Below, in pieces: positions 34,161-42,052 of a stretch of DNA of 43,785 nucleotides (position 1 is the first letter of the stretch; each line of letters begins with the position of its first letter). The notes under the pieces were generated by a model. That model ran no database searches. It was not told where the DNA came from and saw nothing but the letters and a program-made list of their open reading frames with translations. This stretch comes from an uncultured Lachnospiraceae bacterium. GTDB taxonomy: Bacteria > Bacillota > Clostridia > Lachnospirales > Lachnospiraceae. The stretch covers positions 1 through 43,785 of the forward strand of contig CANQAR010000021.1 of the NCBI GenBank assembly GCA_947588845.1, given 5' to 3'. The translations under genes were made by a program, and so were the position numbers.

Positions 34161-35699
34161 ATGAATATTGAAGCGATTAATTCTATTCTTACAATTGGCG
34201 AAACCGCAGCGGTAGAATTTAAGCGCTGTGGCAATGGCATTGAATCAGATGTTTACGAAACGGTATGTTCTTTCCTGAATCGTTTTGGCGGGGATATTTT
34301 CATGGGAGTTCTGGATGACGGAACCGTACTGGGGGTACCGGAAAAAGCGGCTCCGGATATGGTCAGGAACTTTATAAAGGTTGTGAGCAATCCGGATTTA
34401 CTTTCGCCTACAGTATACTTGACACCTGAAATTATCAGATACGATAAAAAACGAACGATTATTCATGTGCATGTTCTGCCAAGTGCCGAGGTTCACAGCT
34501 ATAAAAAAGTAATTTACGACAGGGTAGATGATGCGGATGTAAAAGTGACTGCTACTGGTGCAATTGCCCAGATGTATATCCGTAAGCAGAATATTTTTAC
34601 GGAGAAGAAAATTTATCCTTACGCCAGGCTGGATGATTTGCGTCTGGATTTGCTGCCCAGGATTCGGATTATGGCACAGAATCATGCCGGAGGCCGACAT
34701 CCATGGACTAACATGGAAGATCAGGAACTGTTGAAAAGCGCCGGATTGTATGGACAGGATATTGTGACTGGAGAAGAGGGCTATAATCTGGCTGCTATTA
34801 TGCTGCTGGGAAAAGATGATGTGATTTTAAATGCTGCTCCGACCTATGTGACAGATGCTCTTGTCCGCAAGGTTAATGTAGACCGGTATGATGACCGGGA
34901 AATTGTAAAAACAAATCTGGTTGAGAGCTATGACAGGCTGCTTGAATTTGGGAGAAAACATCTGCCGGACAAGTTTTTTCTGGAGGACACAGTTAATAAA
35001 AGTCTGCGAAATACGATTGTAAGAGAAATGGTCAGTAATACGTTGATGCACCGGGAATTTACAAGCAGCTATACCGCTAAGTTTGTGATTGAAAAAGAGC
35101 GGATGTATGTGGAAAACGCAAATCGTGCGTCAAAAGAAGGTTACATTACAATGGAAAACCTGGAACCAAATCCGAAAAACCCAATTATTGCGGCTTTTTT
35201 CAGAAATATCGGCTATGCAGATCAGTTAGGTTCCGGAGTGCGGAATTTGTTTAAATATACGAAGTTCTATTCTGGAAAAGAGCCGGAATTTAGAGAGAGT
35301 GATGTTTTCAGAATTATAGTTCCGCTGGATGAAGCTTATTCGTATGATTTTGATTTTACAAAAGCTGCGAATGATATTGGTCATATGAATGAAGTGAGTA
35401 ATGAGACTGAAAATACCGATAAAATGCCGATAAATGCCGATAAAGTGCCGATTAGTGCCGATAAAATGCCGATAAATGCCGATAAAGTGCCGATAAACGG
35501 TTTGTCGGCACAGCAAAAAATAATTTTCCAATTTGTTGAAGAAAAAGGACAGATTACATCTCATCAGGCAGAGTTATTACTAAAGGTAAAACAGAGACGT
35601 GCGAGAAGTATTCTTAGAGAAATGGTCGATCTGGATGTGCTGGAACGACACGGTTCTTACAGAAGTACCGTATATATTTTAAAAGAAGAAAGGAACTAG
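34161..35699 (+). CDS. AlbA_2/Schlafen-like ATP-binding protein with winged-helix C-terminus
   Basis: A 512-residue protein. Residues 1-125 are an AlbA_2 (Schlafen-type, formerly AAA_4) domain: E-F-K-R near 18, F-L-N-R-F-G-G-D-I-F-M-G-V near 39, D-G-T-V-L-G-V near 54. The middle has R-N-T-I-V-R-E-M-V-S-N-T-L-M-H-R-E near 292 and a G-S-G-V-R-N motif, as in the HATPase-like part of these proteins. The end is a winged helix (from about 447). Between them are four 7-residue repeats (D-K-M-P-I-N-A type). Such genes often serve as regulators or phage-related factors; the function is not known. It is AT-richer than its neighbours and sits between tatD and rsmA, so it was probably acquired. Its ribosome site is weak. 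Confidence 0.85.
   Translation: MNIEAINSILTIGETAAVEFKRCGNGIESDVYETVCSFLNRFGGDIFMGVLDDGTVLGVPEKAAPDMVRNFIKVVSNPDLLSPTVYLTPEIIRYDKKRTIIHVHVLPSAEVHSYKKVIYDRVDDADVKVTATGAIAQMYIRKQNIFTEKKIYPYARLDDLRLDLLPRIRIMAQNHAGGRHPWTNMEDQELLKSAGLYGQDIVTGEEGYNLAAIMLLGKDDVILNAAPTYVTDALVRKVNVDRYDDREIVKTNLVESYDRLLEFGRKHLPDKFFLEDTVNKSLRNTIVREMVSNTLMHREFTSSYTAKFVIEKERMYVENANRASKEGYITMENLEPNPKNPIIAAFFRNIGYADQLGSGVRNLFKYTKFYSGKEPEFRESDVFRIIVPLDEAYSYDFDFTKAANDIGHMNEVSNETENTDKMPINADKVPISADKMPINADKVPINGLSAQQKIIFQFVEEKGQITSHQAELLLKVKQRRARSILREMVDLDVLERHGSYRSTVYILKEERN
35418..35498 (+). repeat. 21-bp tandem repeats inside the AlbA_2-type gene
   Basis: Four in-frame units of 21 bases encode D-K-M-P-I-N-A, D-K-V-P-I-S-A, D-K-M-P-I-N-A and D-K-V-P-I-N-G. 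Units 1 and 3 are identical, and 2 and 4 resemble each other, so the array looks like a doubled 42-base unit. Changes in copy number would keep the frame. Confidence 0.9.
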
Positions 35700-35704
35700 A
35701 TCCT

Positions 35705-36574
35705 ATGGAAAAATTATCAAATCCGCAGAAGACGATCGAAGTTATCAAGAAGCATGGATTTGATTTTCAGAAAAAGTTCGGACAAAATTTTCTGATCGAC
35801 GAGCATGTGCTGGACAAAATCATTTCGGCGGCCGAGATCACGAAGGAAGATTTTGTCCTTGAGATCGGGCCCGGAATCGGGACGATGACACAGCGGCTTG
35901 CCGAGGCGGCGCGTGAGGTGGCGGCGGTCGAGATCGACCGGAATCTGATTCCCATCCTGCAGGAGACGCTGGCGGAGCACGACAATGTGACGATCATCAA
36001 CAAGGATGTTCTGAAGCTGGATATCGCGGAACTGGCGAGGGAGAAGAACGGCGGCCGCCCGATCAAGGTGGTTGCGAATCTTCCATATTATATCACGACG
36101 CCGATCATCATGAGCCTGTTTGAGAGCGGCGTCCCGCTTTCGAGCATCACGGTTATGGTGCAGAAGGAAGTCGCGCTTCGGATGCAGGCCCAGCCCGGCA
36201 CGAAGGATTATGGAGCGCTTTCGCTGGCCGTGCAGTATTACGCAGAGCCGTATCTGGCGGCGAATGTCCCGCAGAACTGCTTCATACCGAGGCCGAATGT
36301 GGGCAGCGCGGTCATCCGGCTTGCGCGGTATGCAGAACCGCCGGTGCATGTAAAGGATGAAAAGCTGATGTTCCGGCTGATTCGCGCGTCGTTCAATCAG
36401 CGCAGGAAAACGCTGCTGAACGGCCTGAAAAATTCGCCGGAGCTGTCCTTTTCCAGGGAAGAGATACTGGAGGCGCTTGCGCGCGCCGGACTGCCGGAGA
36501 ATGTCCGCGGAGAAACACTGACGCTGGAGCAGTTTGCGGCGCTTGCGGATGTGTTTGCGGATATGCAGATTTAA
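35705..36574 (+). CDS. rsmA: 16S rRNA (adenine-N6,N6) dimethyltransferase
   Basis: A 289-residue SAM methyltransferase (KsgA) that dimethylates two adjacent adenines near the 3' end of 16S rRNA during ribosome assembly. Motifs: K-F-G-Q-N-F-L-I-D near 21, E-I-G-P-G-I-G-T-M-T near 51, E-I-D near 76, and N-L-P-Y-Y-I-T-T-P near 123. The C-terminal helical domain is complete. AAAGGAA lies about 10 bases before the ATG. It starts 5 bases after the AlbA_2-type gene and may be read from the same transcript. Confidence 0.95.
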   Translation: MEKLSNPQKTIEVIKKHGFDFQKKFGQNFLIDEHVLDKIISAAEITKEDFVLEIGPGIGTMTQRLAEAAREVAAVEIDRNLIPILQETLAEHDNVTIINKDVLKLDIAELAREKNGGRPIKVVANLPYYITTPIIMSLFESGVPLSSITVMVQKEVALRMQAQPGTKDYGALSLAVQYYAEPYLAANVPQNCFIPRPNVGSAVIRLARYAEPPVHVKDEKLMFRLIRASFNQRRKTLLNGLKNSPELSFSREEILEALARAGLPENVRGETLTLEQFAALADVFADMQI

Positions 36575-36745
36575 GAGCTTTGTCGGATAGGTGCGGCAAA
36601 GAGCAGCGGTCATCTTTCTTCCATCCAGTGAAATGCTGAAGCAGAGAAAACCATTTGTCAGTCATTGCCGTATTCCTGATATAGCGTGGTACTGGCAGCC
36701 TCTGTGAAAGCGGAGCAGGAGGACACAAAAAGTTCACAAAAATTA

Positions 36746-36772
36746 TTAGCACTCGCTATTGACGAGTGCTAA
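36746..36772. promoter_or_regulatory. CIRCE operator (HrcA site)
   Basis: TTAGCACTC, 9 bases, GAGTGCTAA: a perfect match to the HrcA repressor site. It overlaps the -35 box of the hsp20 promoter. The rest of the 36575-36988 gap shows no gene. Confidence 0.96.
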
Positions 36773-36787
36773 TAAAAGTGTTATAAC
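36759..36787 (+). promoter_or_regulatory. Heat-shock promoter of hsp20
   Basis: TTGACG (36759-36764) lies in the centre and right arm of the CIRCE; 17 bases later is TATAAC (36782-36787). HrcA bound to CIRCE would block the -35 box directly. The leader is about 195 bases. Confidence 0.8.
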
Positions 36788-36988
36788 ACACATAGAACAA
36801 AGGAGAGGAAAAGCAGAGAACAGAAAGAGGTTCCGCTTCCCTGCCGGATCTCTCCGGTTCCGGTTTACAAATCACAAAAACACGCGCGGCCGCATGGAAA
36901 GATGACTGGAGATACAGTGTACGGCCAGTGCGAAATGGATGGAACAAATTCATTCACTGATTATTATAAAGAAAAGGAGAGATGACCT

Positions 36989-37462
36989 ATGTTGACACCG
37001 AGCATTTTTGGAGAGAACTTATTTGATGAATTTTTTGATGACTTTTTCAATTTCCCAACATGGGATGATAAGGCAGTGCAGAAAGCCCAGAAGAATCTGT
37101 ATGGGAACCGTGCGGCGAACATGATGAAGACGGATGTGCAGGAGCATGATGACCACTACGAGGTGGATGTAGAGCTGCCGGGCTTTAAGAAAGAGGAACT
37201 GTCGCTGGAGCTGAAGGACGGATATCTGGTGATCAGCGCGGCGAAAGGCCTGGATAAAGAGACGGAGAAGAAGAGCGGGAAATACGTCCGCAGAGAGCGC
37301 TACGCGGGCAGCCTGAGCAGAACCTTCTATGTGGGAGAGGACATTAAGCAGGAAGATATCCACGCGAAGTATGAGAACGGAGTTCTGAAGCTTCTGATTC
37401 CGAAGATGGATGCGAGGAAGCCGCAGGTGGAGGAGAAGAAGCTGATCGCAATCGAAGGATAA
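36989..37462 (+). CDS. Hsp20 small heat-shock protein
   Basis: A 157-residue alpha-crystallin-type chaperone that holds unfolding proteins without ATP. The N-terminus is Phe-rich (L-F-D-E-F-F-D-D-F-F). The crystallin domain (about 42-140) contains V-D-V-E-L-P-G-F-K-K-E, the A-x-x-x-N-G-V-L motif (here K-Y-E-N-G-V-L-K-L) and a C-terminal P-x-V/I tail region. AAAGGAGAG lies 8 bases upstream of ATG 36989. Expression is predicted to be heat-induced through HrcA. Resembles Hsp18 of clostridia. Confidence 0.95.
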   Translation: MLTPSIFGENLFDEFFDDFFNFPTWDDKAVQKAQKNLYGNRAANMMKTDVQEHDDHYEVDVELPGFKKEELSLELKDGYLVISAAKGLDKETEKKSGKYVRRERYAGSLSRTFYVGEDIKQEDIHAKYENGVLKLLIPKMDARKPQVEEKKLIAIEG

Positions 37463-37579
37463 GGATCGATTGACAGGAAAACTTCACAGTGCAGGCGTGA
37501 ATGTTTTACAGCAAATGAGAACAGTATTTGATATTTGCTGCAGAATCTGAAAATAAGCAAAAAAGAAAGAATAAAAAGG

Positions 37580-37618
37580 GCCGCTGCAATTCCTGAAAAA
37601 GGGGCTGCAGCGGCTTTT
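37580..37618 (+). terminator. Terminator of hsp20
   Basis: GCCGCTGCA (37580-37588) pairs with TGCAGCGGC (37606-37614), followed by TTTT. It lies 117 bases after the stop. Confidence 0.85.
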
Positions 37619-37682
37619 GTGCGCAGGCCCGGGCAGAGAAATCAGCTGCTGACGCAGCATACGGGCCGTGCGGCGGGCAGGA
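37619..37682 (+). repeat. Two-hairpin dispersed repeat, copy 4 (truncated)
   Basis: Only the first hairpin (GGCCCG...CGGGCC around GCTGACGCAGC) is kept; the GAGCAGGA hairpin is missing. It directly follows the hsp20 terminator. The rest of the gap to 37879 shows nothing further. Confidence 0.7.
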
Positions 37683-37879
37683 CTTGTGGCTGGATATGGA
37701 AAATTTCAGGAAAAAAATCAGGAATTAAACTGCTGGTAGAATGACATGTGAAAGCAGCAGTGTTATTATAAATTTCAGAAAGGCCGGTATGGATCAGAGA
37801 ACGGCTGGTATCGAATATATGTTTCGCGGGGATGTGCAGAAATTCAGATTTTCGCAAAGATAAATGAAGGAGGAACCGG

Positions 37880-38392
37880 ATGAAAATAACATCAGCATAC
37901 GCAAATAAGATGATCAAGGCACTTGAAGATGAAAAATCATATATTCTGGGCAAAGAGGAAAGTTCCATCCTGTACACGGCTGCTGTGGATGAGACGCCGG
38001 TTATCCCGGAATATGACTATGAAGAGACGTCTGCGGCAGTTGCGGCGATCGATGAAAAGATCTGCCGAATCAAGCATGCGCTCAACAGGAGCAATATTGC
38101 TGCCCGGATCCCGGTGAACGGCCAGGAGATGAGCGTTGACATGATCCTCATCCGGATGTCCCAGCTGAACAAAAGGAAGTCAATTCTGAACAACATGCGC
38201 CGGGAACTTCCGAAGACGAGAGTGGAATCCGGCAGATACCTGCCTAAAAAGTCAGTTCCGGAGTACCAGTACACGAACTATGATATTGACAAGGTGAAGG
38301 AGGATTACGAGAAGATTTCAGAAGAGATCATGCAGATGCAGATGGCACTTGACCGCTACAATCAGACGGAGATGTTCGAGGCGGATATCTGA
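37880..38392 (+). CDS. Small helical protein, possibly DIP1984-like
   Basis: A 170-residue cytosolic protein with GAAGGAGG 6 bases before ATG. It is mostly helical with heptad-like segments (about 55-115 and 135-165). The stretch K-H-A-L-N-R-S-N near 65 followed by a metal- or nucleotide-free helical region recalls the R-I-N-x-T-N motif of DIP1984-family proteins, but the match is too short to be sure. No signal peptide or membrane helix. It is a single gene; no neighbour explains it. Confidence 0.75.
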   Translation: MKITSAYANKMIKALEDEKSYILGKEESSILYTAAVDETPVIPEYDYEETSAAVAAIDEKICRIKHALNRSNIAARIPVNGQEMSVDMILIRMSQLNKRKSILNNMRRELPKTRVESGRYLPKKSVPEYQYTNYDIDKVKEDYEKISEEIMQMQMALDRYNQTEMFEADI

Positions 38393-38758
38393 TCTGTAAA
38401 GCTCTTTTGCATTTGATTTCTATGGGCGGTGAGCCATCACACGTTTGCGGCGCGAAGCCGGTTCTTTAGGACGTGTGTCCGGCGAACGCCGCCGGGGTGT
38501 TGATTTTTTCCGTGCAGGACTGCTAAAAGTTCTATAAATAACAGATTCCATTGGAGAATGGGTAATTGTATAAAGTCATGGATTGTTGGGTTGTTTTTTA
38601 TTTGTTGTAGGATATGGTTTAATGTTTTTATCATCCGTGTGCATATAAAAAACAGCAGACCTGCAGAAAACTTTGCGGCGCCAAGTACGGTTAGCGGCGC
38701 TGAAACAGGGCTGTGAAAAAATGGTATTGTTTATAAACCATTTTTCGCAGCCTTGTTT
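38393..38758. other. Gene-free stretch with hairpins
   Basis: No gene is supported between 38393 and 39036. The first 310 bases are AT-rich with a GC-rich knot at 38440-38505 (ACGT-arms and CCGGCG/CGCCGG). At 38703-38758 lies a long hairpin, A-A-C-A-G-G-G-C-T-G... pairing with its inverse around an AT loop and ending TTGTTT, which could act as a terminator. Confidence 0.5.
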
Positions 38759-38763
38759 CTCTC

Positions 38764-38911
38764 TGCGCAGGTCCAGGCAGGGAAACTAGCACAGACGAGC
38801 AGGAGGAAAAGCTGTCTCTTACTCGAATCACAGGCCCGCATAGGGAGATCAGCTGCTGACGCAGCACGCGGGTCGCGCGAGCAGGAAAGAAGACCACTCC
38901 CCTGCTCGATC
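38764..38911 (+). repeat. Two-hairpin dispersed repeat, copy 5 (two units)
   Basis: Two adjoining forward units. The first lacks the inner GCTGACGCAGC hairpin and goes straight to GAGCAGGAGG; the second is complete with GCCCGC...GCGGGT and the final GAGCAGG...CCTGCTC stem. It ends about 125 bases before the ClpP-like gene. Confidence 0.7.
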
Positions 38912-39036
38912 TTTGCAGAAAAAATAAATTTCTGTATGGTATCCATAGAGAAGTAATCAGGGAGGTGAGAAAAAATGTGAGGGATATCCCGGAAACTGCA
39001 AAAGAAAAAATCAGTTTTAAAGGAGGTACTACGTAA

Positions 39037-39618
39037 ATGAACGTACTTGTCAGATCGAGCAGTGGAATTACTCAGGTCCCGGTGGAATCGAAGCTTCTGA
39101 GCGACAGAAAGATTTTTATTGAAGGAGAGATCACGGAGAACACAGCGATCGAATTTGTAAAAAAGATTCTCTGGCTGAACAGTGAATCTGACGAAGTGAT
39201 CACCTGTCTGATCAACAGTCCGGGAGGGGAAATCAACAGCGGTTTGCTTATGTATGACGCGATTGTTGGTTCCAGAGCGCCTGTCAGAACGGTGTGTATG
39301 GGAAAAGCGTACAGTATGGGAGCGGTTCTGTTTGTCTGCGCGAAAAAACGGCTGATGCTTCCGAACAGTGAGCTTATGCTGCACCAGCCGCTGCTCGGCG
39401 GAAGGGTGAGCGGAAACGCGTCGAGCATCCGGAGTATTTCCGACAGCCTTCTGGAGACAAAAAGAAAGCTGAATAAACTGATCGCGCTGCATACCGGAAA
39501 ATCCGAGGAAGAGATTGATGAGGAGACAGGCTTCGACCATTATTTTTCTCCGGAGGAGGCGATTGATTTTAAACTGGCGGACAGAGTGGTTCGCTTTTCA
39601 GAACTGATGGAGGATTAA
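39037..39618 (+). CDS. Divergent ClpP-like serine peptidase
   Basis: A 193-residue ClpP-family protein with a complete catalytic triad: S93 in G-K-A-Y-S-M-G-A, H116 in L-M-L-H-Q-P and D167 in F-D-H-Y-F-S. The I-N-S-P-G-G oxyanion turn is at 59-64. The N-terminal loop region is unlike that of housekeeping ClpP, and the usual G-A-A-S-M-G is changed to G-K-A-Y-S-M-G. AAAGGAGG lies about 9 bases upstream. No Clp ATPase is adjacent; instead the next gene encodes a VirD4-like ATPase. It is therefore either a special-purpose ClpP or a peptidase working with that ATPase. The upstream bases 38961-38980 show GGAGGTGAG, a short spacer and ATG followed at once by TGA. Confidence 0.88.
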   Translation: MNVLVRSSSGITQVPVESKLLSDRKIFIEGEITENTAIEFVKKILWLNSESDEVITCLINSPGGEINSGLLMYDAIVGSRAPVRTVCMGKAYSMGAVLFVCAKKRLMLPNSELMLHQPLLGGRVSGNASSIRSISDSLLETKRKLNKLIALHTGKSEEEIDEETGFDHYFSPEEAIDFKLADRVVRFSELMED

Positions 39619-39735
39619 AAACGAAGACAGACAGAATGATTCCAGGCGATAATTTCAGATTTCAAATGGATGGACAGAGTAATTCATTTTTCGGAGATGA
39701 CGGAGGATTAAGGATGAAAGCAGACAGAGTGATTC
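39609..39735 (+). repeat. Diverged 93-bp duplication at the ClpP/ATPase junction
   Basis: Bases 39609-39642 and 39702-39735 align without gaps at about 28 of 34 positions. Both contain GGAGGATTA, a spacer and GCAGACAGA-type sequence. In the right copy ATG follows at 39714; in the left copy the matching codon is ACG (39621). Confidence 0.6.
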
Positions 39736-41015
39736 TCGGAGACGGCCCCAAATGTGTATTCAGTACGGATCCTGAAGTAACTGGTATCAATAACAATGTT
39801 CTCGTGGTCGGAGGATCCGGTTCCGGCAAGACGATGAGTATCTCGGAGCCGTTTTTGCTTGAAACGCATGAGCGGAGCATTATCGCTACGGTAACGAAAC
39901 GCCGGATCGTAAACAAATACGGCCCATTGCTGCAGAAGCGGGGATACGAAATCTGGGATCTGGATTTTGTGCATCCGGAGCGGGGCAATATCGCGTATGA
40001 TCCGCTGGATTTCATCAACAGTTACCAGGATATTACATTCGTGGCAAGAAGTATCGTGCTGGCAAATCCTAAGAAGGAGAACTCCACTGCGGATCCTTAC
40101 TGGGATGAAGCGGCTACTTCTCTCTTTGCGGCAATCATTACGTACGTACTGATATCCAGGGACAGAGCGACGTTTGGGGACGTACTGGAAATGCTGGACC
40201 ATCTTACATTCGAAGAGAGCTTCGGGCAGATCAGCACAAATTATGACAGGAAATTTGATCTTCTGGAAGAAAAAGATCCCTCCAATTTTGCAGTTTCCAA
40301 CTGGAAGAGTTTTAGAAGGCTTCCAATAAAGACGGCAAGCTGCGTCTTCGGGACCTTAAATACAACGGTTGACTCGGTATTTACACCGGAACTTCGAAAA
40401 ATGTTCCGCATGAAACAGAAAGTCGATTTTGAAAAACTGGCTTCGGCCAGAACCGCTCTGTTTGTGACATCCAGTCCGGTAAATCCCAGCCTGAACTGCT
40501 TTATCAACATGTTTTACGCTCATTCTTTCAAACAGTTATTTGAATTTGGCGAGGAACAGACCGACGGTATGCTGCCTGTACCGGTTCACCTGCTGGCGGA
40601 TGACTTTGCCACGGGATGTCCCGTTCCCATGATGCAGGAATATATAAGTATTTTCCGGGAAAAGAGAATATCGGTAACGCTGCTGATCCAGAGTGAATCT
40701 CAGCTCACTTCACTTTATGGCTCTGACGCGGCGACCACGATCATCAACAACTGTGACAGCTATGTGTTCCTGGGAAGTAATGATCTTTCAACAGCCAGAA
40801 ACATCTCAGAGAGGGCCAATAAGCCTCTGGAGGATATTCTGTATATGAAAATCGGAGATCAGATCCTTTTCCGGAGAGGATCGAAGCCGCTGATGGGAAA
40901 ACGCTATAATATTCGGGAAAATGAAATTTACAAAAAAATAACAAGACAGTATGAACGGCGTATCTCTGCCGGGAAAGGACAGGAAAGGAGAAATGCCGCT
41001 GTAGCAGGAATATAA
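39714..41015 (+). CDS. Stand-alone VirD4/TraG-like ATPase
   Basis: A 433-residue ATPase of the type IV coupling protein family (VirD4/TraG), which normally feeds DNA or protein into secretion channels. Walker A G-G-S-G-S-G-K-T is at 33-40 and the Walker B region H-L-L-A-D-D-F at 291-297. The last residue of the usual D-E pair is Asp here, which may alter hydrolysis. The family's I-Q-S-x-S-Q-L and N-C-D-S motifs follow. There are no N-terminal membrane helices, so it is probably soluble. The start at 39714 has GGAGG 7 bases upstream; an in-frame ATG at 39636 lacks a ribosome site and lies in duplicated sequence. No relaxase, VirB4 or integrase is nearby, so this is not an evident conjugative element. 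Confidence 0.85.
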   Translation: MKADRVILGDGPKCVFSTDPEVTGINNNVLVVGGSGSGKTMSISEPFLLETHERSIIATVTKRRIVNKYGPLLQKRGYEIWDLDFVHPERGNIAYDPLDFINSYQDITFVARSIVLANPKKENSTADPYWDEAATSLFAAIITYVLISRDRATFGDVLEMLDHLTFEESFGQISTNYDRKFDLLEEKDPSNFAVSNWKSFRRLPIKTASCVFGTLNTTVDSVFTPELRKMFRMKQKVDFEKLASARTALFVTSSPVNPSLNCFINMFYAHSFKQLFEFGEEQTDGMLPVPVHLLADDFATGCPVPMMQEYISIFREKRISVTLLIQSESQLTSLYGSDAATTIINNCDSYVFLGSNDLSTARNISERANKPLEDILYMKIGDQILFRRGSKPLMGKRYNIRENEIYKKITRQYERRISAGKGQERRNAAVAGI

Positions 41016-41204
41016 AAAATAAAATACCAGCCTGAGCGGGGTTGGAACCGCTTATAGTATCCCAACAGAGACCTGGCGCTGCTGAAGACGTCAGGGGATG
41101 GCAGCCTGACTGCCCCACAGAGGCAGATATGCTTTACAAAAAAGAAAGTTTCTTTTTTGAGATAATGAGTTCATCAAAAATAAACAAAACAGGAGGAAAC
41201 AGGA

Positions 41205-42035
41205 ATGACAGTCAGAAGTGTATTTATCAGTAAAGCAGAGTATCCGTTTTTTGAGGAGATTCAGGTGAAGTTTGACTGGTTCGGAGGATTTGCATTGTCG
41301 CAGAAGAGGAAATGTCAGATTGGCCTGCATGGGAATTTCCTCGCTGAATATCCGGAATACAGGCCCCTTGAGGTTTCTTCTTCTTCTTTTTCTTCGCTGG
41401 GGACGGAACTGAGCGCGATGAATCTCCGTAAGAGGACAGAGAAGGGTCTTACTTCTGTGGAGAGTGCTTTTCAGTCGTCCCGGGTCTACGAATCGGAGGA
41501 GGGAACCGTGGGACCGTTTCCGGAGTATCTGCTCCTTCCGGGTAAGGAATGTAAGAAAAAAGTGAAAGAGAAGGCAAAAGGTCTGCATTCGTATAAATAT
41601 CTTTTTGACGGGATGGAATTTTACGCCCCGGTATATCATATTTCCCAGTTCTATGATTTCCTGTATCTGAACGCCCTGCTGGAACCGGAGAATGAAAAGG
41701 TGAAGGAGAAGCTTCTGGAGGGAGGATACACGGCGTTCACGGATCTGGCCACGAAGGCGCTGAACAGCCAGGCGAGATCATGCGCGATTTTTGTGGGACT
41801 GGAACGTGCAGGCCTGACAGAAGAAGTAAAAGGATATGAGTCTTATCTGAGGCTGTTTCGGACGAAGAAAGACGGAAAGGCGACGGGAGGAGAAGCTTAT
41901 GAGAATGTACAGCTGCAAAGGAAGGGGAAGGTGGATCTGCTGTCGCCGGTGGTGCCGTGTACAATAGGAAAGGAAGAGGTTGAGAGGTACTATGAGGAGA
42001 AATGTTCGGGAATGGCAAACAGGAAGTTTGAATAA
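41205..42035 (+). CDS. NADAR family protein, DarT1-associated antitoxin type
   Basis: A 276-residue protein resembling the NADAR proteins paired with DarT1 toxins (formerly DUF6977), which remove ADP-ribose from guanosine in DNA. Pattern: F-D-W-F-G-G-F-A-L-S-Q-K-R-K at 23-36, L-G-T-E-L-S-A-M-N-L near 65, S-V-E-S-A-F-Q-S-S-R-V-Y-E near 84, F-Y-D-F-L-Y-L-N-A-L-L near 148 and Q-A-R-S-C-A-I-F-V-G-L near 189. GGAGG is 8 bases upstream of the ATG. No DarT-like toxin lies next to it, so it is an orphan antitoxin, a general repair enzyme, or the partner of a toxin elsewhere. Upstream 41016-41204 contains an AAAAAAGAAA/TTTCTTTTTT palindrome but no gene. Confidence 0.78.
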   Translation: MTVRSVFISKAEYPFFEEIQVKFDWFGGFALSQKRKCQIGLHGNFLAEYPEYRPLEVSSSSFSSLGTELSAMNLRKRTEKGLTSVESAFQSSRVYESEEGTVGPFPEYLLLPGKECKKKVKEKAKGLHSYKYLFDGMEFYAPVYHISQFYDFLYLNALLEPENEKVKEKLLEGGYTAFTDLATKALNSQARSCAIFVGLERAGLTEEVKGYESYLRLFRTKKDGKATGGEAYENVQLQRKGKVDLLSPVVPCTIGKEEVERYYEEKCSGMANRKFE

Positions 42036-42052
42036 AGGCAGTGTCAGGTAAT

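Noticed and set aside
39037-41015. Part of an integrative conjugative element
   Set aside because: Only a VirD4-like ATPase is present; no relaxase, VirB4, VirB6, integrase or att-type direct repeats were found within the window.
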